A stretch of 34,917 nucleotides of DNA. Origin: Limiplasma sp031549415. Its GTDB lineage: Bacteria > Bacillota > Clostridia > Christensenellales > Aristaeellaceae. The stretch is taken from NCBI GenBank assembly GCA_031549415.1, contig JAVBPU010000013.1, positions 1 to 34,917 of the forward strand, written 5' to 3'. The notes under the pieces are model-generated. The model was not told where the DNA came from. It did not search any database and was given only the letters and a program-made list of their open reading frames with translations. The position numbers and the translations under genes were made by a program. Below, piece by piece: positions 1-9,000 of the stretch (position 1 is its first letter; each line of letters starts with the position of its first letter).

Positions 1-77
1 TGGTGGGATTAGTAGGGCTCGAACCTATGACCTCCACGATGTCAACGTGGCGCTCTAACCAACTGAGCTATAATCCC
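1..77 (-). tRNA. tRNA-Val (anticodon GAC)
   Basis: Read on the minus strand this gives a complete 77-nt cloverleaf. The acceptor stem GGGATTA pairs with TAATCCC, and the discriminator A is followed by an encoded CCA (bases 1-3). The D arm is GCTC/GAGC. The anticodon stem CCACG/CGTGG carries loop TTGACAT, so the anticodon is GAC (valine, codon GUC). The T loop is TTCGAGC. The outermost T-stem pair is an A-C mismatch; all other stems pair. The gene sits flush against the window edge, so further tRNA genes could follow outside. Confidence 0.95.
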
Positions 78-91
78 AAGCGGCGAAAAAT

Positions 92-120
92 ATCATACCA
101 TAAACCGCCTGGGATTGCAA
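92..120 (-). promoter_or_regulatory. Promoter of tRNA-Val
   Basis: On the minus strand a -35 box TTGCAA (115-120) and a -10 box TATGAT (92-97) are separated by exactly 17 bases. The -10 box lies 14 bases before the mature tRNA 5' end. No other gene start lies downstream within the window. Confidence 0.65.
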
Positions 121-146
121 CCCGCCGGGCGCAGATTTTCAGATGT

Positions 147-183
147 CTATTCCAAACCCCTATTCCAAACCCCTATTCCAAAA
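147..183. repeat. 13-bp tandem repeat, about 2.8 copies
   Basis: The unit CTATTCCAAACCC occurs at 147-159 and 160-172, with a partial third copy from 173. The third copy contains the TAG stop codon of the SH3-repeat gene. On the coding strand the tract therefore begins at that gene's last codons and runs into its 3' flank. Confidence 0.8.
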
Positions 184-1339
184 AATAGCTTACCATATAG
201 CCCGTCCGTCCGCCATAGCTGACCTTGGTCCATTCCGTGCCCGGTACCAGCACCGTCACGGTTTTCCCGTTGGCCACCTGGGCCAGCACCCCGGCGCTCA
301 GCCCGGGCTGGGTGCGCAGGTTCACCTTTTGCCCCAGGGGATGGTTCACCCGCAGGGTGGGCGTGTTGGGCAAGCCATATAGCTTCAAGTATTGCGTCAT
401 CACATAGCCGGTCATGCCACTGTCCTCCACGGTGACGGCGCTCCATTCCTGTCCCTGTTGGTCCACATACAGCCGGGTCCCGTTGTACAGCTTGGCCAAC
501 ACCTGGGAGTTGTTGATGGGAAACGCCCGCAGGTTCAGGGCCTGGGTGCTGATGGGATTGCTCACCACCGCATAGGCCTCCCCCGTGCCACCGCCGTTTT
601 CTGCGGCAATGTCCTTGGCGGCACGCAAGCCCTCCACCAGGAAGTTGCTGTTCATAAAGCCTACCTGCCCGTCAATGCTCACCTTCCACCAGCCGCTGCC
701 CTTGCCCAGCACCATCACATACCGGTCCCCCGCCACCTGCCGCACCACGCCGTACTGGTCCCCAGGCCCGCTTCGCAGGTTCATGGCGGTGTTGTTGGGG
801 GTCTTGATGGTGGCCACGGTGGAGCTGGCCAGGCCCTCATAATACCGCACATAATCGGCGCTTACATAGCCGATCTGGCCGTTGATCTGCACCTTGATCC
901 AGCCATAAAAATCGTAGGAAAGCACATACAGGGGCACGCCGTCATAGAAGATGCCCAGCACCCGCGCGTTATAATCGGGCTGTTGGCGGAAGTTCAAAAA
1001 CCGGCCGCCTCCGGTGTTGTCCACGATGGCGATTTGGGTCCGGTTCTGCGGGCCCTGGTTAATGAAGTTCTTGCTCATATAGCCCCGCCGTCCATCCGGG
1101 GTGATGACAGAATAAAAATTGTTCCGGCTGCCAACGATCTCCAGCCAAGTGCCCTGGCTGTAGGTGCCCAGCAGCCGCGAGGACGAACTTCCGTCCGAGC
1201 GTAGGTTCAGCGTATCCGTGCCGTAGACCACCCCAAAGGTTCCGGCCAGGGCGCTGCCCACCATCAGCAGGCACAGCGCCAGTGACAAGAGTGGAATCCA
1301 TTTGCTTTTCTTTGCCAACAAGTTCCGCCCGCCTTTCAT
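173..1339 (-). CDS. Secreted protein with five bacterial SH3 repeats
   Basis: This 388-residue protein has a basic start (KKSKW), a hydrophobic stretch and an Ala-X-Ala-like cleavage region (GSALAG, about residues 28-33), so export is expected. The rest is made of bacterial SH3 (SH3b) units at about residues 35-95, 103-165, 175-235, 258-320 and 328-388. Each begins with a version of LNLR followed by a short Gly/Pro-rich turn and ends in a G-x-x-GY(V/M) strand. SH3b domains commonly bind cell-wall peptides. No hydrolase domain is present, so a wall-binding or adhesive role is inference. The start is well set: AAAGGAGGAG lies 6-9 bases upstream of ATG. It is the last gene before the tRNA and has no obvious terminator of its own. 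A second gene of the same architecture lies at 33462-34454. Confidence 0.85.
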   Translation of the reverse strand: MKGGRNLLAKKSKWIPLLSLALCLLMVGSALAGTFGVVYGTDTLNLRSDGSSSSRLLGTYSQGTWLEIVGSRNNFYSVITPDGRRGYMSKNFINQGPQNRTQIAIVDNTGGGRFLNFRQQPDYNARVLGIFYDGVPLYVLSYDFYGWIKVQINGQIGYVSADYVRYYEGLASSTVATIKTPNNTAMNLRSGPGDQYGVVRQVAGDRYVMVLGKGSGWWKVSIDGQVGFMNSNFLVEGLRAAKDIAAENGGGTGEAYAVVSNPISTQALNLRAFPINNSQVLAKLYNGTRLYVDQQGQEWSAVTVEDSGMTGYVMTQYLKLYGLPNTPTLRVNHPLGQKVNLRTQPGLSAGVLAQVANGKTVTVLVPGTEWTKVSYGGRTGYMVSYFLE

Positions 1340-1470
1340 GCTGACTCCTCCTTTGCTTCATGCACCAGTCTCTTCGCACACAAAACGAAGCAACCTGCCC
1401 ATTTCTTCCCAGGCTGGCGGCAAAAAACGCGCCATTTCGCAAATTTCTTGGCGGGGCCTGTTGTTTCTTG

Positions 1471-2295
1471 TCATTTTTGATATTTGGGCAGGGCCAGGGC
1501 CCTTTCCACCGCCTGTTGGACGGCTGCCGTCCAGTCCACGGGGCTGCTGCCGGCTACTTCGTCAAAAACCACATGCAAAAAAAATTCCAGCGTACCGCCG
1601 CTACCGGTGACGGGGCTGTGGGTCACGCCGTGGACCTGGGTGCCCGGCTGGGTGTTCAACTCCCCCATCAGCCGGTGCAATAGCGGCCCATAGTCCGTGG
1701 GGGCCAGCTCTCCCGTGCGCCGGGCCTGGGCGCTGTCCACTTCAAACAGCGGCTTCACCAGGCACAGCAGCTCGCCCCGCCCCTGCATCACCGCCCGGAA
1801 CTGAGGCACCGCCTTCACCAGCGACAGATAGCTGAGGTCCACCGTGCCCAAGGTGGGCGCCGGGTCCAGGTGAAGAAGCCTCTGGTCTCCGATGTTGGTT
1901 CTTTCCAAGTTTACCACATGGGGGTTTTGGGCCAACGTCCCGGCCAGCTGGCCAAAGCCCACCTCCACCGCATACACACGCTCCGCTCCCTGCTGCACCA
2001 GGCAGTCCGTAAACCCTCCGGTGCAGGCCCCCGCGTCTATGCAGCAGCGGCCCTTCACCTCCACCGCAAAGTCCGCCAGGGCCCCTTCCAGCTTATACCC
2101 GCCCTTGCCCACATACTTTTCATCCAGGCCCTTCACGGCCAAAGGCTGGTCCAGCGGCACCCATTGGCCCCCGGTGCGCACGGGCGCGCCGCCGCAGGTC
2201 ACCGCGCCCCGCATCAAAAAGGGCAGCGCGGCCTCTTTGCTGTCAAAAAACCCTTCCCGAAGCAGCCGGTCCAGGGCGGTGGCTTTCTTCACCAT
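1471..2295 (-). CDS. tlyA: TlyA-family rRNA 2'-O-methyltransferase
   Basis: This 274-residue protein has the TlyA layout: an N-terminal S4 RNA-binding domain (about residues 3-58), then an FtsJ/RrmJ-type SAM methyltransferase. Visible landmarks are YVGKGGYKLE (usually SRGGLKLE in the family), DAGACTGGFTDCL (SAM-binding loop), ERTN, VDLSYLSL, LVKPLFE and GSGGTLEFFLH. TlyA proteins methylate ribose in 16S and/or 23S rRNA; some are called hemolysins. The first ATG that fits the family start is at 2295, just inside the end of the esterase gene. The two genes overlap by 7 bases, so translation is probably coupled. The SRGG-to-GKGG and DVSF-to-DLSY changes make it a divergent member, so exact target bases are uncertain. 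Confidence 0.85.
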   Translation of the reverse strand: MVKKATALDRLLREGFFDSKEAALPFLMRGAVTCGGAPVRTGGQWVPLDQPLAVKGLDEKYVGKGGYKLEGALADFAVEVKGRCCIDAGACTGGFTDCLVQQGAERVYAVEVGFGQLAGTLAQNPHVVNLERTNIGDQRLLHLDPAPTLGTVDLSYLSLVKAVPQFRAVMQGRGELLCLVKPLFEVDSAQARRTGELAPTDYGPLLHRLMGELNTQPGTQVHGVTHSPVTGSGGTLEFFLHVVFDEVAGSSPVDWTAAVQQAVERALALPKYQK

Positions 2296-3080
2296 ACCAG
2301 TTCCAGCTTTTCCAGGGGCAGCCAGCGCAGCACCTGCTGGATTTGCCCCTCCCAGTAGTCCCAGGTGTGGCCTCCCCGGCCCGTTTGGTAGGTGATCGAA
2401 AAGGCTTCCCCAAAGTCGTCCATGAAGTGCTGGCTGGCCTCCAGCAGCGAGTCCTCCGTGCCGCAGGACAAATACAGCTTCGGCGCTTTTTCCGGGGTGC
2501 TTGCCAACGCCCTTGCCAGGTTCCACAGGTTATTGTCCCCCGCCAGAAGGGCCTGCTCGCTGCCAAACATGTCGTCCAGCTCCCGCCGCTGTAGCGGCAG
2601 GGGCAGCTTGCGGCGAAGGCCCTCATAGGCCTGCTGGATCTCCACCGCGCCGGAAAGGCTGGCCGCCGCGCCATAGCGGTCCGGAAGGCCCAGCCCCAGC
2701 CGGAGGGCCCCGTAGCCGCCCATGGACAGCCCTGCCACGAAGCGCTCCTCCCGCTTGGTGGCCAAAGGAAAAACAGCCTCCAGGGCCGCCGGAAGCTCCT
2801 GGCTCATATAGGTAAAATAGCGGGCCCCATGGGCCATGTCCACGTAGAAGGACCGGTTCACCGCCGGCATCACCACCGCCAGGTAGTACTTGCGGGCATA
2901 GTCCAGGATGCGGGTATGCCGCACCCAGCCGCCCTGGTCGCCGGAAAGGCCATGAAGCAAATACAAAGTGGGAACGGGCTTGTGACCTTTCCCCGCAAGG
3001 ATGTCCGGCTCTGGCAAAAGCACCTGCACCGTGGTTTCAATTTCCAGGACCTGGCTGTAGGTGTGCAGCTCGATGAGCAT
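2289..3080 (-). CDS. Alpha/beta-hydrolase esterase (esterase D / tributyrin esterase type)
   Basis: This 263-residue alpha/beta-hydrolase has the oxyanion-side motif HGLSGDQGGW (about residues 43-52) and nucleophile elbow GLSMGG (Ser about 119). The likely acid is Asp about 210 (GTEDS) and the catalytic His about 238 (GGHTWDYW). This matches the serine esterases that include tributyrin esterase and S-formylglutathione hydrolase; the natural substrate cannot be read from sequence. No signal peptide is present, so it is cytoplasmic. An ATG 36 bases upstream is in frame, but the start at 3080 is preferred because GGGGAGGGGAG precedes it at proper spacing and the protein then starts where the family fold starts. 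It overlaps tlyA by 7 bases. Confidence 0.85.
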   Translation of the reverse strand: MLIELHTYSQVLEIETTVQVLLPEPDILAGKGHKPVPTLYLLHGLSGDQGGWVRHTRILDYARKYYLAVVMPAVNRSFYVDMAHGARYFTYMSQELPAALEAVFPLATKREERFVAGLSMGGYGALRLGLGLPDRYGAAASLSGAVEIQQAYEGLRRKLPLPLQRRELDDMFGSEQALLAGDNNLWNLARALASTPEKAPKLYLSCGTEDSLLEASQHFMDDFGEAFSITYQTGRGGHTWDYWEGQIQQVLRWLPLEKLELVW

Positions 3081-3176
3081 GGTCAGGCTCCCCTCCCCCT
3101 TGTTTCTCCATGGCATTATATCATAAAAATCCTTCCATTCCGGCGTTTTTTTCCTCGCGTATGCTCTTTTTTACAG

Positions 3177-3205
3177 TTTCATTGTATGACATGATATGCT
3201 ATAAT
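3177..3205 (+). promoter_or_regulatory. Extended -10 promoter of trkA-trkH
   Basis: TATAAT at 3200-3205 is preceded by TGC, an extended -10, with a weak -35 TTTCAT at 3177-3182 and a 17-base spacer. The trkA start codon follows 39 bases later. The esterase on the other strand starts about 100 bases away, so this short region serves both directions. Confidence 0.65.
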
Positions 3206-3244
3206 GCGCCATAGGTATCCTAGAATCGAGCCGGAGGGTTGCAA

Positions 3245-4609
3245 ATGCATGTTACCGTGGTTGGAGATGGCAAGGTCGGCCATACCTTGGCCGAAAACTT
3301 GGCGCTGGAAGGCCATGATGTGGTCATCGTTGACCGCAGCGAGCAAGTGCTGCATAAAACCGAGGACGCCTTGGATGTGCTGTGCGTGCAAGGCAATGGC
3401 GCCAATGCCAAAACCCTGCTGGAGGCTGGCATTAGCAAGTCGGACGTCATCATCGCCGCCACCTCCGGCGACGAGACCAACATGCTGTGCTGCCTGATGG
3501 GCAAGCGGCTGGGGGCCAAGTTTTCCATCGCCCGCATCCGGGACCCGGAATATAACGAAAGCCTGGCTCTGTTGCAAAAGGAGCTGGGCATTGACATGGC
3601 CATCAACCCAGAGCGTTCCACCGCCCTGGAAATCAGCCGCCTTCTCCGCTTCCCCTTTGCCAACAGCATCGAGTCCTTTGCCAAGGGCCGGGTGGAAATG
3701 GTGGAATTTCGGGTCCACGAGGGCGACATGCTCATCGGCCATCCCCTCAAAACCCTCAAGCAGAAGCTGCATGGCATTCCCCAGGTGCTCTTTTGCCTGG
3801 TGGAGCGCGGAGACCGGCTGCTGATCCCCGGCGGCGATTTTGTGATCCAGGCCGAGGACGTAGTGCATGTGGCGGCGGACCTGGTAACCATCACGGCCTT
3901 TTTCCGCTATTTGGGCAAAAACTCCCTGCGGGTGAAAAACGTGATGCTGCTGGGCGGCGGCCGGATCAGCTACTATTTGGCCAAGATCATTCTGCCCATG
4001 GGCATTCACGTCACCGTGGTCGAAATCAATGAAGCCAAGGCAGAGGCGCTTTCCGCGCTGCTGCCGGAGGCCACCATCATCCTGGGGGACGGCACGGACC
4101 AGGACCTGCTGGAACAGGAGGGCATCCTCCAGACCGACGCCTTTGTGGCCCTGTGCGACCGGGACGAGGAAAACCTCATGACCGGGCTGTACGCCCTGCG
4201 CCTGGGCGTGCCCAAGGTGGTTGTGAAAAACAACCGGGTCTCCTATGCCAATCTTCTCAACGAAATGGGCCTGGACAGCATCATCAGCCCCAAGTCCATT
4301 ACCTGCGACGTGATTTTGCGGTATGTGCGCGCCCACGCCAACAGCGAGGGCAGCCGGGTGGAAAAGCTGTACCGCCTGGTGGGCGGCCGGGCCGAAGCGC
4401 TGGAATTCATCGCCAAGGGATCGGACGGCTACATCGGCGTGCCGCTCAAATCCCTGCACCTGCGCAAGAATACGCTGGTGGCGGTCATCGTCCGGCAGGC
4501 CAAAGTCATCATCCCCTTTGGCGATGACCACATTGAAGCGGGAGACAGCGTTATTGTCATCGCATGTGAAAGCGGGATTGATGACTTGAACGAGGTGATT
4601 TGGCGTTGA
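3245..4609 (+). CDS. trkA: Trk potassium uptake regulatory subunit TrkA
   Basis: This 454-residue cytoplasmic protein has two RCK (KTN) halves. The first begins VVGDGKVG (residues 5-12) with an acidic strand end VIVDRS. The second begins VMLLGGGRIS near residue 230, followed by VTVVEIN. Each half is an N-domain nucleotide-binding Rossmann fold plus a C-terminal TrkA_C domain, the usual full-length TrkA layout. TrkA gates the TrkH channel in response to bound nucleotides. An in-frame TTG lies 6 bases upstream, but GGAGGG ends 6 bases before ATG at 3245, which favours the ATG. The stop codon overlaps the trkH start. Confidence 0.95.
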   Translation: MHVTVVGDGKVGHTLAENLALEGHDVVIVDRSEQVLHKTEDALDVLCVQGNGANAKTLLEAGISKSDVIIAATSGDETNMLCCLMGKRLGAKFSIARIRDPEYNESLALLQKELGIDMAINPERSTALEISRLLRFPFANSIESFAKGRVEMVEFRVHEGDMLIGHPLKTLKQKLHGIPQVLFCLVERGDRLLIPGGDFVIQAEDVVHVAADLVTITAFFRYLGKNSLRVKNVMLLGGGRISYYLAKIILPMGIHVTVVEINEAKAEALSALLPEATIILGDGTDQDLLEQEGILQTDAFVALCDRDEENLMTGLYALRLGVPKVVVKNNRVSYANLLNEMGLDSIISPKSITCDVILRYVRAHANSEGSRVEKLYRLVGGRAEALEFIAKGSDGYIGVPLKSLHLRKNTLVAVIVRQAKVIIPFGDDHIEAGDSVIVIACESGIDDLNEVIWR

Positions 4610-6054
4610 ACCGCCGGCTTGTGATGCGCCTTTTGGGGGCGATGCTGCTGCTGGAGGCTGTCCTGATGGTCCCCAGCCTTTTTGTGGCTTTTTATTATGG
4701 GGATGGAGATGTACCCGCCTTCCTGAAAAGCATGGGCATTCTGGTGGCCGTGGGCTTCCCCGCCTGGTTTTTTTCCAAACCTGAAATGAAAAACTTCCGG
4801 GCCCGGGAGGGCTTGCTGGTGGTGGCGGCGGGCTGGATTCTTCTGGCGCTTTTTGGGGCGCTGCCCTTTGTGTTCAGCGGCATGATCCCCCACATGATCG
4901 ACGCGTTTTTTGAGGCAGTTTCCGGCTTTACCACCACCGGTTCCACCATCATGACCGTGTATGAAAACCAGCCCCGGGGCATCATGTTCTGGCGCAGCTT
5001 CACCCACTGGATCGGCGGCATGGGCGTGCTGGTGCTCACCCTGGCCCTGCTGCCCCGGATGACGGGCCGCAACAGCCACCTGATGCGGGCGGAAAGCCCT
5101 GGCCCCAGCCTTTCCAAGCTGGTGCCCCGCATGGGCGATACCGCCAAGATCCTCTACCTGATGTATGGCGCGCTGACCTTCCTGCTGGTGGTCATCCTGG
5201 TGCTCACGGGCCTCAGCCCCTATGACTCCCTGATCCACGCCTTTGGCACGGCGGGCACCGGAGGTTTTAGCAACTACAGCGCCAGCGTGGGCGCTTTTAA
5301 AAGCCCTGTAGTGGATGGCATCATCACCCTCTTTATGGTGCTCTTTGGCGTCAACTTCGCGGTCTATTACCGGGTGGTGATCGGCGGCTGGAAGGATGCC
5401 ATCAAAAGCGAGGAACTGCGCTGGTTTCTAGGCATCGTGCTGGCCGCCACCTTTGTGGTCAGCCTGTTGCTGCTGCCCCAGTACGGCAGCGTGGGCCAGG
5501 CGCTGCGCTACGGCTCCTTCCAGGTGTCCAGCATCATTTCCACCACCGGGTATGCCACGGCCAATTTCAACCTGTGGCCCCAGGCCACCAAGTTCCTTCT
5601 GTTTTTGCTGATGTTCATCGGCTCCTGCGCCGGGTCCACCGCAGGCGGCCTGAAGGTGGTGCGGGTGGCCTTGCTTTGCAAGCTGGGCCGCCGGGAAGCC
5701 CGGCACGCCTTTCAGCCCCGGAAGATGCAGGTGATCCGCTTTGATGGCAAAACCGTGGAGGAGTCCATGCTCAGCCAGGTTTCCATCTATTTCTTCGCCT
5801 ACATGGGGCTGATCACCCTGGGCACCATCCTGATTTCCCTGGAAAACCATGTGGATTTGGAGACCAACCTGTCCGCCGCAGTGACCTGCATCAGCAACGT
5901 GGGCCCCGGCCTGGGCCTGGTGGGCCCTGTGGAAACCTTTTCCCATTACAGCTACTTTTCCAAAATCGTTCTGTCCCTGCTGATGCTGCTGGGGCGGCTG
6001 GAAATCTTCCCCCTGCTGGCTATTTTGCATCCCACCATTTGGAAAAAGCAGTAG
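4606..6054 (+). CDS. trkH: Trk potassium uptake channel subunit TrkH
   Basis: This is an integral membrane protein of about 482 residues with four pore-loop repeats. Visible filter segments are GFTTTGST, GTAGTGGFS, ISTTGYAT and SNVGPGLG, the expected four-fold pattern of the TrkH/KtrB superfamily. Length and the hydrophobic N-terminus fit TrkH rather than the shorter KtrB. The start is chosen as TTG at 4606, which overlaps the trkA stop in a TTGA arrangement and has GAGGTG 8 bases upstream. The alternative TTG at 4600 has almost no spacing. With trkA it forms a two-gene potassium uptake operon. It ends only 29 bases from the convergent STAND gene, with no clear terminator between them. Confidence 0.95.
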   Translation: MNRRLVMRLLGAMLLLEAVLMVPSLFVAFYYGDGDVPAFLKSMGILVAVGFPAWFFSKPEMKNFRAREGLLVVAAGWILLALFGALPFVFSGMIPHMIDAFFEAVSGFTTTGSTIMTVYENQPRGIMFWRSFTHWIGGMGVLVLTLALLPRMTGRNSHLMRAESPGPSLSKLVPRMGDTAKILYLMYGALTFLLVVILVLTGLSPYDSLIHAFGTAGTGGFSNYSASVGAFKSPVVDGIITLFMVLFGVNFAVYYRVVIGGWKDAIKSEELRWFLGIVLAATFVVSLLLLPQYGSVGQALRYGSFQVSSIISTTGYATANFNLWPQATKFLLFLLMFIGSCAGSTAGGLKVVRVALLCKLGRREARHAFQPRKMQVIRFDGKTVEESMLSQVSIYFFAYMGLITLGTILISLENHVDLETNLSAAVTCISNVGPGLGLVGPVETFSHYSYFSKIVLSLLMLLGRLEIFPLLAILHPTIWKKQ

Positions 6055-6083
6055 GGTCCCGCCACGCAGAACTGCAAGCGGCT

Positions 6084-9000
6084 CTATTCCTCTTGAAAAA
6101 GCCGCTTGGTCTGATCTACATAGTGCATCGTCAGCTCAATATCACGCCGCTTACCCTCCGGCACATGTTTCAAACCGGCGGCCTGTTTGCAATAGCTTTC
6201 CGCTTTTTTAACCTCCCGTAGGATCTCTTCCTTTTGCGGATGCATCCTTACATCCACCGTGTCCGAAATGGAAATGAGCAAAAACAACGCATGGTACAGG
6301 GCAATCGTCCCCAGGCTGTACAGCCTCATAAATTCGCTCGTCCAATGGCTGTCTTCTTGGAATGCGGACAGCTTTTCATGGTACTTCGGAAGGACGGCCA
6401 CATCATAGGCGTGCCAGGCCGATAAAAAAAGCATGGACAAGCAATGGAACTCGCCCTCGCGATACCGATGATCCGCTGTCTGCAGATACAAAGCGGACCA
6501 TCCCACCCGCGCGGCCTCAAAGTGCTCGACGCCATCCTGGCGCCCAGTGCCCATGCAAAGCGAGCCCATGCGTTCATAGACACGGTTCAAATCACACTGA
6601 ACTTCCTCATCGTTTTTCTCCGCTTCTTTCTTCAGCCCTTGGAGGGCGCATTCACATTTTTCCAACGCCGCTTCCCGATCGCCTAGCGCTTCCAGCGCAT
6701 AAGCGTTGTCAAGAAAGAGCAGCGCCCGGTGGTATTGAATATCGTCGCAACGCTCCGCGCAAAAGGAAGAAGCCGCGAAGCTTTCGGCGGTTTTCATCCA
6801 ATCCAGGGCCTCTTCTTTCTCCTGCACGGCGGCCCTCTCCATAATAAAACTACCTAGCGCATTTATCATCACAATGATCGCCATCCGCCAATCGCTTTGC
6901 GAAAGGTTAATGGATGCGTCTTGCCCCCCTGCTTGGCGGAATTCATTCCACCTGTCAAGGGGAATGCTCCGAAAAAAGGGGCGGAATTCCGGAAGTCTTA
7001 TCACCAGCTTTCTGACCATTTCAAAGGCTTTTTCTTCCTTTTCAAAAAGTGGCAGAGAGAGATATTCATCCACGACCCGCCGCAAGCGGTGCACTTCACT
7101 GTCGAAAGGCTGTCCCCTACGGAGCTGCGCCCTGATTTCCACTTCGGTAAGGATGGCGGAGCAGTCCTTGCCCGTCAAGCTTTGCACCTGCAAAAACCCC
7201 GCCCTAACCAGCTGGTCGCATGCGTCCATTTGTTCAAGGAACACCCTTTTGGTGGCATAGAAAAAAGCGTACAGCAACCCTTCCAGTGCGGCGGCCATGC
7301 TTTTCGTCATGCTTTCGCTCAAAACCAGTTCCCTCAAAACAACAAAGCACCATTGGAGTTCATCTGGCGTGCTTATATTTTGAAAAGCGCTGCGCAGCGC
7401 CTTTACCGCTTCCTGCTCTTCCTTTTTTCTCGCTAGCAGCTTCACAAAGCTTTTCCCCGTGTTAATCGCTGTTTGATTCTTCTCCTCGTCCCAAGCCCCA
7501 TTGTGCGCATCACACTTCCCCAGACAAAGGCTTTGCATTCCATATTCCGCCTGGAACACGATGTCCTCGGCGGGAAGGGATTCCACATAGTGCAGCAGAC
7601 GCGTCCGCAGCGAAAGAACGCGCCGTTTTGGCATGCTTTCCAGCCAATCCGTTTTCAGCCTTTCATCGGGAATGAACCAGATTCCCGTCATGGTAGAATG
7701 CTCGAAAAAGGGTTTGAGTTGATGCACAAACGCCGTAAACTCCAGCGGGGTCAGCTGTCCGGCTTCCAGGGAAAGCAAATCGTCCAGGCGCAGGCCGCGG
7801 TTGCACAGGCATAGCAGCTCCAGCGCGGCGGTAAGGCCCTCTCCAAAACGCGCAAGAATTTTCCGAAAAAAATATCGCGTCAATGCCAATACGGCTGCAG
7901 GCATTTTCTCAATCTCTTGGTAGATGAGTTTTTCCTGATTTTTCACCACGTTTTTTTCTTTTTTTCTCTTGGCAAAGAAGGTCTTAAAATCCATTTCCCC
8001 CAAGCTGAGCAGGTATTGAATGGCCACAACCCAATATAATGGGGAGGCAAAGGCTTCCTCCTCAGGATGCCGAAGGAGGCGGCTGATGGTTTCCTTGTTT
8101 AAAAATTTTTTTTGCCGACGGACGTTCTCTTCAATCAGCTTTTTAGCGCTGCCCCAGTTGAGCTCCGGTATGGTCGCGTATTGTACAGTGCGGATGCTCT
8201 TACGCTCCGACAAATACGAGAGCTCCTGCGCCAATATGACATGATCCGCGCAATCTGTCACACAGCCCAGCGTCGCATTGTCCGCGTCCGACAACAAATG
8301 CACATCGTCCAGGAAGCAGACCACCTTTTTCCCCTGTTGGCGCAATGCGTCGCAATAGGCGGCAAACTGCCGCGGCGGCTCCATGGCAGGGTCTGGAAGG
8401 ATGCCGCAGGCTGCTTGCAGGTCCGCGTTCCACAACAGTAGCGCCTCCTGCATGGAGGCCGTCTCGCTTAAGGCGGGCAGATAAGCTAGCCTGACGATGG
8501 TGTCGTCCAGGGCAAGCTGCTGGTGGACGTAGGCCAGGATCGTACTTTTCCCTGTGCCTTGCGGACTGCTGAGCAGTTTTTTTGTTTCCCGGCCTTGCTG
8601 TATGCTTGTGATGATTTCGTCCGCGTAATCCTGATAAACATTCATTTCAGCCGCTTTCAGCTCCAACGAATACTGGATCCTATCGTGCAAAAAAACACTT
8701 TCATCCATATCGCCAAACGTCTTGCGTACATCCTCCACAAGGCACGACACCACGCGATCCACCAACGGCTCCAGGCCTGCTACGCTTTGCTTGTGAGCAT
8801 CCCACTCCGCCGAATAAGAAAAAATGTTCGATTGGTAGGCAGGGTCTCTCCTTATGGCATCCTTTAACTTTTCCAGCTTGCTTTGGGAGTTGGCGTCGCT
8901 TTCAAAAAAAGCTTCCCTGGATTGCCTCGTCATGGTCTCCTTGGGCAAAGAATCGCGGAAAAAAAAGAAGGCGTGCGCATTCCTCTTTTTGATGATGCCA

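Noticed and set aside
3179..4531. Minus-strand open frame of 450 codons opposite trkA
   Set aside because: Antisense shadow; its His/Gln/Asp-rich composition is typical of reading a GC-rich gene backwards, and trkA is unmistakable.
6055..6083. Bidirectional terminator between trkH and the STAND gene
   Set aside because: The 29-base gap shows no convincing stem with T run on either strand.
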